Source: Novosphingobium aureum
Lineage (GTDB): Bacteria; Pseudomonadota; Alphaproteobacteria; Sphingomonadales; Sphingomonadaceae
Direction: 5' to 3'
Assembly (NCBI RefSeq): GCF_015865035.1
Contig: NZ_JADZGI010000005.1
Span: 1 to 64,000, forward strand
Length of the DNA: 64,000 bases
Part shown: positions 25,348 to 34,828 of the stretch, one piece after another
How positions within the stretch are numbered: position 1 is the stretch's first letter
How the letters are laid out: each line of letters starts with the position of its first letter
Translations under genes and position numbers: made by a program
The notes under the pieces: generated by a model
Told to the model about the DNA's origin: nothing
The model's input: only the letters and a program-made list of their open reading frames with translations
The model's database searches: none

Positions 25348-26636
25348 TACAAGGTCCTTTGCCAGGCGCTTTCACCCATCACGTAAGTGCGCGCCACGGA
25401 GCGGTCGTCGGCGAGAATCTGGAGGGCGAAGAGCCGTTCCGCAAGGCTCGCGCCCCGGGTCCGGCGTGCAAGGAGCGGCGTCGCGGCGCAGTCGAGCACG
25501 ACGAAATCGGCCTCCTGCCCCACCTCCAGCGCGCCGACCTTGTCGGCGATACCGAGCAGGCGCGCGCTTCCGGCGGTCGCGAGATGGAGCGCGCGGAAGG
25601 GATCGAGCCGGTCCTCGCGCGCGAGCGCTGCCTGATAGGCGAGACCCGCCGTGTGCAGCATCGAGAAGGTCGTGCCCGCACCGATATCGGTGCCGAGCCC
25701 CAGCTTGAGCTTATGGCGATCCGCCTGCCCGAAGTCGAAATGCCCCGAGCCCAGGAACAGGTTCGAGCTCGGGCATACCGCGATCCCCGCGCCGCTCTCG
25801 GCAAGGCGCGCGCAGGACCGCTCGGACAAGTGGATGCCATGGGCGAAGACCGAGCGGTCGGTGACGAGGCCGAAGCGGTCGTAGACGTCGAGATAGTCCG
25901 CCGCCATCGGAAAGCGTTCGGCGACGGCGGCGCATTCGTGCACGTTCTCGGCCAGATGGGTGTGCATCAGCGCATCCGGGTGCGCGGCCAGAAATTGCCC
26001 TGCATCGGCCAGCTGCGCGTCACTCGAGGTCAGCGCGAAGCGAGGGGTCAGCGCGTAGCCCAGCCGCCCGCGCCCGCGCCAGCGGCGGATCAGCGCCTCG
26101 CTCTCGGCACGACCGCTCGCGGGCGTGTCGCGCAGCCCCTCGGGGCCAAGATCCATCAGCACCTTGCCCGAGATCAGGCGCATCCCGCGCGCGAGCGCCG
26201 CCTCGAACAGGGCGTCGACCGAGTGTTCGTGCACGGTCGGGAAGACCAGCGCACTCGTCGTGCCATTGCGCAGCAGTTCGGTGAAGAAGGCCTCGGAGAG
26301 CGCATCGGCATGGGCGCGCTCGACGAAGGCCTTCTCGGCAGGGAAGATGTGCCGGTCGAGCCAGTCGAGCAGCTGCTCGCCATGCGCGGCAATGCGGTCC
26401 ATCTGCGGGTAGTGGACATGGGCATCGATGAAGCCGGGCACGACGACGCCGGGCAGCGTCTCGACCGGGACATCCGGGAAGCGCGGCGAGATTTCCTCGA
26501 AGGGGCCGCGCGCAATGACGATGCCTTTTTCGACGACGAGCATGCCGTCGGCCTCGTGGCGCACGGCAGCGGCGTCCTCGCGCGGGTCGGTGCCCACCGA
26601 AAGCAGTTCGCCGCGAAAGGCGCGCAAGCCGCTCAT
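25347..26636 (-). CDS. guaD: Guanine deaminase
   Basis: Amidohydrolase of 429 residues converting guanine to xanthine. Metal and catalytic residues are seen in DAHVHYPQMD (about 73-82), MHTHLAENVHEC, FAHGIHLS and LGTDIGAGTTFSML. Normal length for bacterial GuaD. The last bases overlap the next start, and the start overlaps the stop of xdhC. Together with adenine deaminase it feeds xanthine dehydrogenase. Confidence 0.93.
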   Translation of the reverse strand: MSGLRAFRGELLSVGTDPREDAAAVRHEADGMLVVEKGIVIARGPFEEISPRFPDVPVETLPGVVVPGFIDAHVHYPQMDRIAAHGEQLLDWLDRHIFPAEKAFVERAHADALSEAFFTELLRNGTTSALVFPTVHEHSVDALFEAALARGMRLISGKVLMDLGPEGLRDTPASGRAESEALIRRWRGRGRLGYALTPRFALTSSDAQLADAGQFLAAHPDALMHTHLAENVHECAAVAERFPMAADYLDVYDRFGLVTDRSVFAHGIHLSERSCARLAESGAGIAVCPSSNLFLGSGHFDFGQADRHKLKLGLGTDIGAGTTFSMLHTAGLAYQAALAREDRLDPFRALHLATAGSARLLGIADKVGALEVGQEADFVVLDCAATPLLARRTRGASLAERLFALQILADDRSVARTYVMGESAWQRTL

Positions 26637-27550
26637 GCACCCCTCAGCTGCAAGAGCTGCGCAAGCACGGCGATGGCGATCACGTCGGGCTCCTTGCCCT
26701 TGACGCCCGGCACACCGATCGGCGCGGTGAGGCGCGCGAGGGCTTCGTCACCGATACCGTCCGCCTTCAGGCGCGAGCGGAACCGGGCGATCTTGGTCGA
26801 GGAGCCGATGAGACCGACGAAGGCCACCGGAACGCGCCCCAGCGCGGTCAGTGTCAGATGGTAGTCGAGCGGGTGGTCGTGCGTGAGGATGGCGATCGCC
26901 GCATCTGCAGGCGCCTCCTCGATGCAATGCGCAATGTCCTCGGGCGCGACCACGGTGACCCCATCGATGCCTTCGAGCTCGGGCCGCGTGTCGAACCAGG
27001 CCAGCTGCAGCGGCAACCCGGTCGCATGGCGCGCGATGGCCTGCCCGACATGGCCTGCGCCGAAGAGGTAGAACGGACGCGGGCGCTCGCCCACCGGCTC
27101 GATAATGCGCGTGCCCGCCCCGGGCCTTTCGCCGCGCGCGGACTGGCGGGTCGCGGTCTCGCGATCGTGAATACGGCGCGTGACCCGCTCTTCGCAGAGG
27201 CTGGTCTCGAGCATGCGGCCGACTTGCGCATCGTGCAGCCAGTCGAGGCCTTCAGGATCGAGATGCTCGATCAGCAGCCGCACCCGCCCGCCGCAGCATT
27301 GCCCGAGCAAGGGGCCGAGCGGGTAGTCCTGCACGCGCCATGTGCCCGGCGCGAGATCGAGCATCGCACGCGCCTGTTCGACAGCGCGGTACTCGAGCTG
27401 TCCGCCACCGATGGTGCCTTGCTGACCTTCAGCGCTCACCAACATGCGCGTGCCCGCGCCGCGCGGCGCGGAGCCTTCGGTCGCGAGCACCGATACCAGC
27501 GCGCAAGGCCCTTCCCCGCGCTGTCGCAGCCAGCCGATCCATTGCGTCAT
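26633..27550 (-). CDS. xdhC: Xanthine dehydrogenase accessory protein XdhC
   Basis: A 305-residue molybdenum cofactor chaperone for xanthine dehydrogenase. The N-terminal XdhC domain has VLATEGSAPRGAGTRMLV, GTIGGGQLEYRA and GQCCGGRVRLL (with its cysteine pair); the C-terminal Rossmann domain begins FGAGHVGQAIA and carries AILTHDHPLDYHL. XdhC binds and sulfurates Moco before insertion into the large subunit. Overlaps xdhB and guaD by four bases each. Confidence 0.93.
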   Translation of the reverse strand: MTQWIGWLRQRGEGPCALVSVLATEGSAPRGAGTRMLVSAEGQQGTIGGGQLEYRAVEQARAMLDLAPGTWRVQDYPLGPLLGQCCGGRVRLLIEHLDPEGLDWLHDAQVGRMLETSLCEERVTRRIHDRETATRQSARGERPGAGTRIIEPVGERPRPFYLFGAGHVGQAIARHATGLPLQLAWFDTRPELEGIDGVTVVAPEDIAHCIEEAPADAAIAILTHDHPLDYHLTLTALGRVPVAFVGLIGSSTKIARFRSRLKADGIGDEALARLTAPIGVPGVKGKEPDVIAIAVLAQLLQLRGA

Positions 27551-29877
27551 GCGACAAGCGCCCCCTCGCGGTGCGCGTTAATAGCCTTGAGCACGCGCTC
27601 GGGCGTCGCCGGCGCATCGAGCGGGGGAAGTTCGCGCCGTTCGGGGGCCACGGCGGCGACCGCGCGGGTCAGCGCCGAGAACACCGAGATCGCCAGCATG
27701 AACGGCGGCTCGCCCACAGCCTTGGAGCGGTTGATCGTCGGCTCGACGTTCTGTCCGTCCCACAGCGCGATCGAGAATCGTGCTGGCCGATCCGAGGCGG
27801 TCGGGATCTTGTAGGTCGCGGGGCTGTGCGTGAGCAGCCGCCCCTTGTCGTCCCAGACCAGCTCCTCGGTGGTCAGCCAGCCCTGACCCTGAATGAAACC
27901 GCCCTCGATCTGGCCCTTGTCGATCATCGGGTTGAGCGATGCGCCGACGTCATGGAGAATATCGACCGCCAGGACCTTGTGCTCGCCGGTGAGGGTATCC
28001 ACCGCGACTTCGCTCACTGCAGCGCCATAGGCGAAGTAGTAGAACGGCCGGCCCTTGTGGGCCTCGCGGTCGTAGGCGATGTCGGGCGTCGCGTAGAAGC
28101 CGGTCGAACTGAGCGAGACGCGCCCGATGTGCGCGCGCCGGGCCACTTCGCCGAACGTCAGGCTGGCCGCTCCCGCCTGCACGCCTTCGGGCGTGAAGCG
28201 CACTTCCGCTTTGCGGCAACCATAAGTCCGGGCAAGGAAGCCGACGAGACGCGCGCGAATCCTGCTGGCAGCATCGAAAGCGGCCATGCCGTTGAGGTCC
28301 GCGCCCGAGCTTGCCGCCGTCGCCGAGGTATTGGGCACCTTGTCGGTGCGCGTCGCGGTGCAGCGCACGCTCTCGATGGGCACGGCGAAGACATCGGCAA
28401 CCACTTGCGCGACCTTGATGTAGACGCCCTGCCCCATCTCGGTGCCGCCATGGTTCACCTGGATCGAACCATCGGCGTAGACGTGGATCAGCGCACCCGC
28501 CTGATTGAGATGGGTCGTCGTGAAACTGATCCCGAACTTGACCGGAGTAAGCGCGATGCCCTTCTTGATCACCGCGCTATCCGCATTGAACGCCGCGATC
28601 TTCGCTGCGCGCTCGTCGTAGCGCGAGGAGGTGCGCAAGTGCGCGATCATGTCCGGCGCGATGTTGTCGGCGACCTTCATCTCGTAAGGCGTCGTGTCGC
28701 GCCCCGGAGCATAGAGATTGGCGATACGCAGGTCGAGCGGCTCGCAGCCCAGATGCTGCGCGACATGATCCATGATCCGCTCGATCGCGAGCATGCCCTG
28801 CGGCCCGCCGAAGCCCCTGAACGCGGTCGCCGAGACGGTGTTGGTCTTCAGCCGCTCGGAAAGGATCTCGACGTCGGCTAGATAGTAGCAGTTGTCGGCA
28901 TGGAACATCGCGCGGTCGTTGATCGCGGGGCTGAGATCGACCGTCGCCCCGCAAGGCGAGGAGAGCCCCAGCTTGAGCGCGAGGAGGCGCCCCGCATCGT
29001 CGAAGCCGACCTCGTAGGAGACCTCGAAGGGATGGCGCTTGCCGGTCGCGACCATGTCGTCGTCGCGGTCGAGCCGTAGCTTGGCCGGACGCCCGGTCTT
29101 CGCGGCGACGAGCGCGCTGGCCGCCGCGATCAGCGCGGCCTGCGTCTCCTTGCCGCCGAAGGCCCCGCCCATGCGGCGCACCTCGACCGTGACGTCGGCG
29201 CTGGTGAGGCCGAGCATGTGCGCGACGAGGTGCTGCACCTCGCTCGGGTGCTGGGTCGAACTGACGAGATGGACCTGTCCGTCCTCGCCCGGCGTCGCGA
29301 CACAGACTTGCCCTTCGAGGTAGAAGTGGTCCTGTCCACCCATCTCGAAGCTGCCAGCGAGGCGTTGCGGTGCGCCCGCAAGTGCCTTGTCGGCATCTCC
29401 GCGCGCCATGCGCTGGGTCGGCTCGATCAGGCTCTGCGCAGCGCGGGCCTGCGCTGCCGTGACCAGCGCGGAGCGCGGCTCATAGGTGATCTCGCCGAGA
29501 CGCGCGGCCCTGCGCGCGGCGTCGCGGCTCGTCGCGGCAACGAGGAACACCGGCTGGCCATGGCTGATGACCTCGCCATCGGCGAGCAGGCGATCGTCGT
29601 GCGCGACGGGTGAGACGTCGTTGGCGCAAGGAATGTCGGCAGCGGTGTAGACCGCAACCACACCCGGCGCCGCACGCACCGCCGCGAGGTCCATCGCGGT
29701 GATCGCCGCATGCGCCTCGCTCGCCATGCCGAAAGCGAGATGGAGCATGTCGCCGGGCTCGGCGAGGTCGTCGGCATAGCGCGCACTGCCGGTCACGTGG
29801 AGGTGCGCGCTTTCGTGCGGGTGCGAAGGCTTCTCGACGACCTGTGCGGCGGTGAAGGCGGGATCGCGCTCAGCCAT
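27547..29877 (-). CDS. xdhB: Xanthine dehydrogenase, molybdenum-binding large subunit
   Basis: A 776-residue Moco subunit that hydroxylates hypoxanthine and xanthine to urate. Features are GMRGFGGPQ-type sequence (here AFRGFGGPQGML), NHGGTEMGQGVYIKV, RMGGAFGGKE, and the catalytic Glu in AVGEPPFMLAIS near the C-terminus. Full length for the bacterial two-subunit enzyme. Overlaps xdhA by eight bases; cytosolic. Confidence 0.94.
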   Translation of the reverse strand: MAERDPAFTAAQVVEKPSHPHESAHLHVTGSARYADDLAEPGDMLHLAFGMASEAHAAITAMDLAAVRAAPGVVAVYTAADIPCANDVSPVAHDDRLLADGEVISHGQPVFLVAATSRDAARRAARLGEITYEPRSALVTAAQARAAQSLIEPTQRMARGDADKALAGAPQRLAGSFEMGGQDHFYLEGQVCVATPGEDGQVHLVSSTQHPSEVQHLVAHMLGLTSADVTVEVRRMGGAFGGKETQAALIAAASALVAAKTGRPAKLRLDRDDDMVATGKRHPFEVSYEVGFDDAGRLLALKLGLSSPCGATVDLSPAINDRAMFHADNCYYLADVEILSERLKTNTVSATAFRGFGGPQGMLAIERIMDHVAQHLGCEPLDLRIANLYAPGRDTTPYEMKVADNIAPDMIAHLRTSSRYDERAAKIAAFNADSAVIKKGIALTPVKFGISFTTTHLNQAGALIHVYADGSIQVNHGGTEMGQGVYIKVAQVVADVFAVPIESVRCTATRTDKVPNTSATAASSGADLNGMAAFDAASRIRARLVGFLARTYGCRKAEVRFTPEGVQAGAASLTFGEVARRAHIGRVSLSSTGFYATPDIAYDREAHKGRPFYYFAYGAAVSEVAVDTLTGEHKVLAVDILHDVGASLNPMIDKGQIEGGFIQGQGWLTTEELVWDDKGRLLTHSPATYKIPTASDRPARFSIALWDGQNVEPTINRSKAVGEPPFMLAISVFSALTRAVAAVAPERRELPPLDAPATPERVLKAINAHREGALVA

Positions 29878-31300
29878 CGATGCTCTCCAGATCGAGAACC
29901 GAGACTGCCTTGCCCTGTTCGCGCAGATACAGGCGCACGAGCAGGTTGGCCGCGACTTCGAGCCGGTAGCCGGCCGATCCGCGCACGTCGCTCAAAGGGC
30001 TGAAATCATCCGCCAGTGCCTTGCCCGCCGCGACCATGGTTTCCATCGCGAACGGCTTGCCCACGAGCGCGGCCTCGCATGCCGAAGCCCGGCGCGGGGT
30101 AGCCGCCATGCCGCCGAATGCCACGCGCGCGCCAGTTACGATGCCCTGCTCCAGCGTCAGCACAAAGGCGCCGCAGACGGCCGAGATGTCGCTGTCGAAG
30201 CGGCGCGAGAGTTTGCTCATCGCGATCACCGCATCCCCGGCAGGGCGCGGGATCGTTACCGTCTCGACGAATTCACCGGGGCGCAGGTCCTGCTTGCCGT
30301 AGTCGACGAAGAAGTCCTCGAGCGCGATGGTGCGCCTGCCCGATGCGCTGCGCAGAGTGAGCTCGGCACCCAGCGCGATCAGCGCGGGCGGTCCGTCACC
30401 GATCGGCGAACCATTGGCGATGTTGCCGCCGATGGTTCCGGCATTGCGCACCTGCAGCGCCGCGAAGCGCCGCCAGAGTTCGCCGAGATCGGGGTGCAGC
30501 CGCGCAAGCAGCGGATGCGCGTCGGCATGACGCACGTTGGCGCCAAGCACCAGTGCCTCCTCGGTCTCTTCGATCACGTCGAGCCCGGCAACGCCGCCGA
30601 TGAAGATCACCGTGGCGAGTTCACGCAAGCCCTTAGTCACCCACAGGCCGACATCGGTAGCACCCGCGACGAGGGTCGCCTGGGGATATATCTCCAGCAG
30701 CGCGCAAAGCTCGTCGATGCTGCGCGGCACGAACCAGCGCCGCCCCTGCCACTCGCCCGAGGCGCCCTCGCTAGCGATCTTTGCCAGGGCCTCGACCAGC
30801 GCGCCATCATCCTGTTCGAGCCGCGCGACCTGCTCGCCTGCCTCGAGGATCGGGCCGTAGCCGGTGCAGCGGCACAAGTTGCCCGCGACCACGTCGGCAA
30901 GCGGCAAGTCACTGCCGCAAGCGCCGATCGCACGGCCATGCAGCGACATGACAAAGCCGGGGGTGCAGAACCCGCATTGCGACGAGCCATTGGCCGCCAT
31001 GCAGGCCTGCAACGCATTGGGCTCGCCCGCCGTCGAGAGACTCTCGACAGTCATGAGCGCCTTGCCGTGGAGCATCGGCAGGAACTGAATGCAGGCGTTG
31101 AGCGCCCGCCACGCGACCCTTGCCCCGTCAGCCGAAAGCTCGCCAACCAGCACCGTGCAGGCCCCGCAGTCGCCTTCTGCGCAGCCTTCCTTGGTGCCGG
31201 TGCGCTGGCACGCATAGCGCAAGTAGTCGAGCACCGAGCCGGTGGGGTCGAGCCGGTCGAGATCGACCCGCTCGCCATCGAGAAGAAACGAAATGGCCAT
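29870..31300 (-). CDS. xdhA: Xanthine dehydrogenase, FeS/FAD small subunit
   Basis: A 476-residue subunit. The plant-type [2Fe-2S] ligands are Cys40/45/48/70 (EGCAEGDCGACTV), the second cluster uses Cys109/112/143/145 (QCGFCTPGF, NLCRCTGY), and the FAD-binding CO-dehydrogenase-like domain starts near residue 190 (VAGATDVGLW, GTIGGNIANGSPIGD). The frame is open well upstream, but MAISFLLDGE at 31300 gives the normal N-terminus. Two bases separate it from uraH. Confidence 0.94.
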   Translation of the reverse strand: MAISFLLDGERVDLDRLDPTGSVLDYLRYACQRTGTKEGCAEGDCGACTVLVGELSADGARVAWRALNACIQFLPMLHGKALMTVESLSTAGEPNALQACMAANGSSQCGFCTPGFVMSLHGRAIGACGSDLPLADVVAGNLCRCTGYGPILEAGEQVARLEQDDGALVEALAKIASEGASGEWQGRRWFVPRSIDELCALLEIYPQATLVAGATDVGLWVTKGLRELATVIFIGGVAGLDVIEETEEALVLGANVRHADAHPLLARLHPDLGELWRRFAALQVRNAGTIGGNIANGSPIGDGPPALIALGAELTLRSASGRRTIALEDFFVDYGKQDLRPGEFVETVTIPRPAGDAVIAMSKLSRRFDSDISAVCGAFVLTLEQGIVTGARVAFGGMAATPRRASACEAALVGKPFAMETMVAAGKALADDFSPLSDVRGSAGYRLEVAANLLVRLYLREQGKAVSVLDLESIDG

Positions 31301-31301
31301 G

Positions 31302-31634
31302 TCAGCTGCCCCGGTAGGTCGAATAGGCATAGGGCGAGACGAGCAGCGGCACGTGGTAGTGCGCCGCGATATCGGCGATGCCGAAGTCGATCTGCACCAC
31401 GTCGAGGAACGGCGGCTCAGGCAGGTGGACGCCGCGCGCGCGGAAGTAGTCGGCCACGGCGAAGCGCAGGTGATAGGCGCCCGAGGGGGCGCGGGGCAGT
31501 TCGGGGCAGCGCCCGTCGGCATTGGTGGTGCCTTCAAAGAGCACCGTGCCCCCCTCGGCGATCAGCGAGATCGAGACGCCCGCTGCCGGGCAGCCGTGCA
31601 TGGTGTCGAGCACGTGGGTCGAAAGCGTGTTCAT
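31302..31634 (-). CDS. uraH: 5-Hydroxyisourate hydrolase
   Basis: A 110-residue transthyretin-like protein that hydrolyses 5-hydroxyisourate to OHCU. It begins MNTLSTHVLDTMHGCPA and ends in the family signature YRGS; the active-site His residues are in STHVLD and HYHVPLLVSP. The upstream in-frame ATG at 31676 lies inside the neighbouring gene and is unlikely. The start overlaps the stop of the flavin monooxygenase gene. Confidence 0.95.
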   Translation of the reverse strand: MNTLSTHVLDTMHGCPAAGVSISLIAEGGTVLFEGTTNADGRCPELPRAPSGAYHLRFAVADYFRARGVHLPEPPFLDVVQIDFGIADIAAHYHVPLLVSPYAYSTYRGS

Positions 31635-33088
31635 GCCGCTTCCCCTGCACCGCTCGCCGTCTCGGGAAGCGGCCACTCGCCGAGGAATTCAGGCACGTCG
31701 TATTCGAGGAATTCGGCGACGAGCACGTCCTTGTCGTCGAGGAACAGCTGGTCCGCGATCCCGCGTAGCAGGCGCGGCAGCGCGAGATTCAGCCCCGAAA
31801 GCGCCGAGGCGGAAAGGCCAAGGCTAAGCAGCGCCGAATAGTTGAAGGCGAACAGGCCGTGTAGCGGGGCTGCGTCGGCTCCCTCGCGGGCGAGAAACTC
31901 GAAGGCCTCGCCGAGATAGGGGTGCGCGTCGATGAGCGCGTTGCGCTTGCCCTTCGGCGTGACCCGGTCACCCCAGCGCGCGATCAGCGGCGCAACGTCG
32001 CAAAGTTCGGGACGCAGCCCCGGATCGCTGACGAGCCCGGTCGAGATCACCACGAAATCGAAGTCGTGATGCCCGTGCGGGGTGGTGACGCGCACCAGCC
32101 CGTCATGCTCGGCAACGTCGAGCCAGGGCGCGCCGAGGTGCAGGCGAAAGCCCGGCCAGGCGGCGGCGCGCTCGAAAGTGTCGTTGGTCGGCGGCTGGTT
32201 GTGGCCGAGGAAGCAGTCCATCGCCGCGTACTTGGTTACATCGTCGAGCGCGGGGTAGCGCGCGGCAAAACCGACCTGCTCCATGAAGCGGATGGGATTG
32301 ATGCGCGGCAGCTGCTTGCGCCGGATGAAGACCTCGGCCGCCTCGACACCCTGCGTCAACGCGAAGTTGGCATTGTCGAAGGCCGATGCCCCACCGCCCA
32401 GGATACCGATGCGCTTGCCGTGCAGCTTCGCGAAATCGATCGGCTCGCTGGTATGCGCCCAGAGCGACTTTGGCAGGTTGTCCGAGACCATCGCCGGCGT
32501 ATGCCACTCGCCCCCGCCCTGGATGCCCGTCGCCAGCACCACCTTGCGCGCATGTTCCACCGCGCCATCGACAAAGTGCAGGCGGTGCAAGCCTTCGCCG
32601 GGCAGCGGCTCGATGCGGGTGAGACGCGCCTCGTTGACCACGGGCAGGTCGAGGACGCGGCGATACCAGCGCAGGTAATCCATCCAGTCGCCGCGCGCGA
32701 TCTTGTCGAGCCGCTCCCAGCCTTGCGCACCGTGCTGCGCTTCCCACCAGGCCTGGAAAGTCAGCGAGGGAATGCCGAAGTCGATCGGGGTCAGCGTCTT
32801 GGGCGTGCGCAAGGTGACCATGCGCGCATAGGTTTCCCAAGGCCCCTCGTAGCCGGCCGGGTTCTCGTCGAAGACCATGACGTTGCCAACGCCTTCGCGG
32901 CGCAGGCCGAAGGCGGCGGCGAGACCACACTGGCCACCGCCGATCACCGCCACGTCGAGCACGCTCTCGCCCGCGAAGTGGCGCTCGCGCACCCATTGTG
33001 GGCGGTTGAAACCGACAAGCGCGATCTCGCGCGCGAGGCGCTCTTCGAGGGCCTTGAGGCTGGCGGGGCTGGCGGCGGTTTCGCTCAT
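31631..33088 (-). CDS. hpyO: FAD/NAD(P)-binding monooxygenase, probable HpyO-type urate hydroxylase
   Basis: A 485-residue flavoprotein with an FAD site (VAVIGGGQCGLAAAFGLR, near residue 46) and an NAD(P) site (RIGILGGGASAFDNA, about residue 228), followed by LATGIQGGGEW-type and VVISTGLVSDPGLRPEL segments. The cluster has 5-hydroxyisourate hydrolase and OHCU decarboxylase on either side but no uricase and no HpxO. A non-homologous urate hydroxylase, HpyO, is known from Xanthomonas; position and cofactor motifs make this the natural candidate for urate to 5-hydroxyisourate. Family identity is seen; the urate role is inferred. Other N-hydroxylating or Baeyer-Villiger roles are less likely here. 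Confidence 0.72.
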   Translation of the reverse strand: MSETAASPASLKALEERLAREIALVGFNRPQWVRERHFAGESVLDVAVIGGGQCGLAAAFGLRREGVGNVMVFDENPAGYEGPWETYARMVTLRTPKTLTPIDFGIPSLTFQAWWEAQHGAQGWERLDKIARGDWMDYLRWYRRVLDLPVVNEARLTRIEPLPGEGLHRLHFVDGAVEHARKVVLATGIQGGGEWHTPAMVSDNLPKSLWAHTSEPIDFAKLHGKRIGILGGGASAFDNANFALTQGVEAAEVFIRRKQLPRINPIRFMEQVGFAARYPALDDVTKYAAMDCFLGHNQPPTNDTFERAAAWPGFRLHLGAPWLDVAEHDGLVRVTTPHGHHDFDFVVISTGLVSDPGLRPELCDVAPLIARWGDRVTPKGKRNALIDAHPYLGEAFEFLAREGADAAPLHGLFAFNYSALLSLGLSASALSGLNLALPRLLRGIADQLFLDDKDVLVAEFLEYDVPEFLGEWPLPETASGAGEAA

Positions 33089-33534
33089 GACATGTCTTCC
33101 AGTCGCAGGCGCACGATCTCACCGATCTGGTCGATGGCTGTGGCGATCTCGCTGGCGCGGTCGTTGGCAAGGCGTGCGCGCATGGCGGCAAGGATACCTG
33201 CCTTGTCGGTCAGGCGCACGCAGATGATGAAGGGAAAGCCGAAGCGCTCGCGATAGGCCGCGTTGAGCGCATGGAACGCCTCGTATTCTTCTGGAGTGAG
33301 CCGGTCGAGTCCGGCGCTCGCCTGCTCGGCGCTGCTGGCATCCGTAAGCGTGCGGTCGATCGCCGCCTTGCCCGCGAGTTCGGGGTGCGCGCGGATCAGC
33401 GCGAGCTGTTCGGCCTCGCTGGCCGCATGGACCACCGCCATCAGGTCGGCATGGCGATCCCCGCTCGAGGGCGCGGCATCGGCGCGCGCCTCGACCCAGG
33501 GGCTGTGCTCGAAGAGGGCGGCGGGCGTTGCCAT
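33085..33534 (-). CDS. uraD: OHCU decarboxylase
   Basis: A 149-residue all-helical enzyme that decarboxylates 2-oxo-4-hydroxy-4-carboxy-5-ureidoimidazoline to S-allantoin. The catalytic His is in IRAHPELAGKAA; LTPEEYEAFHALNAAYRERFGFPFI is the conserved C-terminal part, and FEHSPWVEARA the N-terminal one. The N-terminus is some 15 residues shorter than many homologues but keeps the catalytic core. The start overlaps the stop of hpxZ by one base. Confidence 0.92.
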   Translation of the reverse strand: MATPAALFEHSPWVEARADAAPSSGDRHADLMAVVHAASEAEQLALIRAHPELAGKAAIDRTLTDASSAEQASAGLDRLTPEEYEAFHALNAAYRERFGFPFIICVRLTDKAGILAAMRARLANDRASEIATAIDQIGEIVRLRLEDMS

Positions 33535-33914
33535 CAGTGGGTGTTTCCCTCTAGGCTGACATGCGCCGAGACGACCTTCCAGCCATCGGGGAAACGCACC
33601 CAGCTCTGTGTCTGGCGGCCACGGCGCTCGGAGCCCTCGCGGAAGAATTCGGCATCGGCCGTGGCGAAGGCATCACCATATGTCACGATCGAGACCCGGC
33701 CGAGCTTGCGCTGTGGCGAGCCGCCGCGTCCCTTGCGAAACGCGCGGATCTCCTCGATGCCGTAAAGCACCTCGCCAACGCCGTAGCGATTGGTCGTCTC
33801 GGCCTCGTGAAACAGCTTGTCCATCGCGGCGATGTCGTCCTCCATCAGCGCGCGTTCGTACTCGTTGAACGCAGCGGTCACTTCGGCGAGGAGTTCGGGA
33901 TCGTTGATTGTCAT
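33534..33914 (-). CDS. hpxZ: HpxZ/AtzH-like protein (DUF3225)
   Basis: A 126-residue NTF2-fold protein with INDPELLAEVTAAFNEYERAL, MDKLFHEAETTNRYGVGEVLYG and VSAHVSLEG, all typical of the AtzH/HpxZ family. AtzH is a decarboxylating amidohydrolase acting on 1,3-dicarboxyurea in cyanuric acid breakdown, and hpxZ belongs to the Klebsiella hpxWXYZ purine genes. By analogy it may remove the N-carboxy group formed from oxalurate by the HpxXY amidase. Overlaps the stop and start codons of its neighbours. Confidence 0.85.
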   Translation of the reverse strand: MTINDPELLAEVTAAFNEYERALMEDDIAAMDKLFHEAETTNRYGVGEVLYGIEEIRAFRKGRGGSPQRKLGRVSIVTYGDAFATADAEFFREGSERRGRQTQSWVRFPDGWKVVSAHVSLEGNTH

Positions 33915-34828
33915 GCAGCGTCTCCGGGGCAAGGGTACTGGGCGATCCAGTGGCGGGCGATGTCGCAGCGGCGCGCGACCCAGGCCTCGCCGCTGGCGGT
34001 GACATGGTCGAGGAAGCGGGCGAGCCAGCGCGCGCGACCCGGCTTTCCGGCGATGCGCGCGTGCAGCCCCACCGACATCATGCGTCCGCCCTCCTCGACG
34101 AGCTGGTCGAAGGTGTCGCGCATGTGCCGAAAGAACTGCTCGCCTTCGGTGAAGCCGTTGAGCGCGACGATCTTCATGTCGTTGACGTCGAGCGTGTAGG
34201 GCACGACGAGCTGCGCGCGCCCCTCGCGCAAGTGCGCATGGGTCTTGTCCCAATAGGGCACGTCGTCGGCGTAGCTGTCGGCATCGTAGAGGAAACCGCC
34301 CTCCTCGGCCACCAGCCGCGCGGTATTGGGCGAGGTGCGCCCCTGATACCAGCCGAGCGGGCGGCTGCCGGTCAGCTTCTCGTGCAGCGCCACGGCCTCT
34401 GCGATATGGGCGCGCTCGACCGCCTCATCGACGTACTGGTAGTCGATCCAGCGCAGGCCGTGGCTGGCGATCTCCCAGTCAGCCGCGCGCATGGCCGCGA
34501 CCGCCTCGGGGTTCATCTCCATGGCCTTCGCCACGCCGAACACCGTGACCGGCAGCCCACGCGCGGTAAAGAGGCGGTGCAGCCGCCAGAAGCCTGCGCG
34601 GCTGCCGTATTCGTAGAGGCTCTCCATCGCCATGGCGCGGTCGGGGTGGCTTGCCGCGCCGACCATTTCGGAGAGAAACGCCTCGGAGCCCTTGTCGCCG
34701 TTGAGGACCGAGTTCTCCGCGCCCTCCTCGTAATTGATCACGAACTGCACCGCGACGCGCGCACCGCCGGGCCAGTTGGCGGCAGGCGGCGTGGCGCCGT
34801 AGCCGGTGAGATCGCGCGCCATGCTCAT
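33911..34828 (-). CDS. puuE: Allantoinase, polysaccharide-deacetylase-like (PuuE/HpxB type)
   Basis: A 305-residue cofactor-independent allantoinase (allantoin to allantoate). Typical segments are NWPGGARVAVQFVINYEEGAE, SLYEYGSRAGFWRL, ASHGLRWIDYQ and GWYQGRTSPNTARLV. Two ATGs are possible (34828 or 34822); the first overlaps the pucG stop (ATGA). This non-homologous allantoinase usually accompanies uraD and pucG-like genes, as here. Confidence 0.93.
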   Translation of the reverse strand: MSMARDLTGYGATPPAANWPGGARVAVQFVINYEEGAENSVLNGDKGSEAFLSEMVGAASHPDRAMAMESLYEYGSRAGFWRLHRLFTARGLPVTVFGVAKAMEMNPEAVAAMRAADWEIASHGLRWIDYQYVDEAVERAHIAEAVALHEKLTGSRPLGWYQGRTSPNTARLVAEEGGFLYDADSYADDVPYWDKTHAHLREGRAQLVVPYTLDVNDMKIVALNGFTEGEQFFRHMRDTFDQLVEEGGRMMSVGLHARIAGKPGRARWLARFLDHVTASGEAWVARRCDIARHWIAQYPCPGDAA

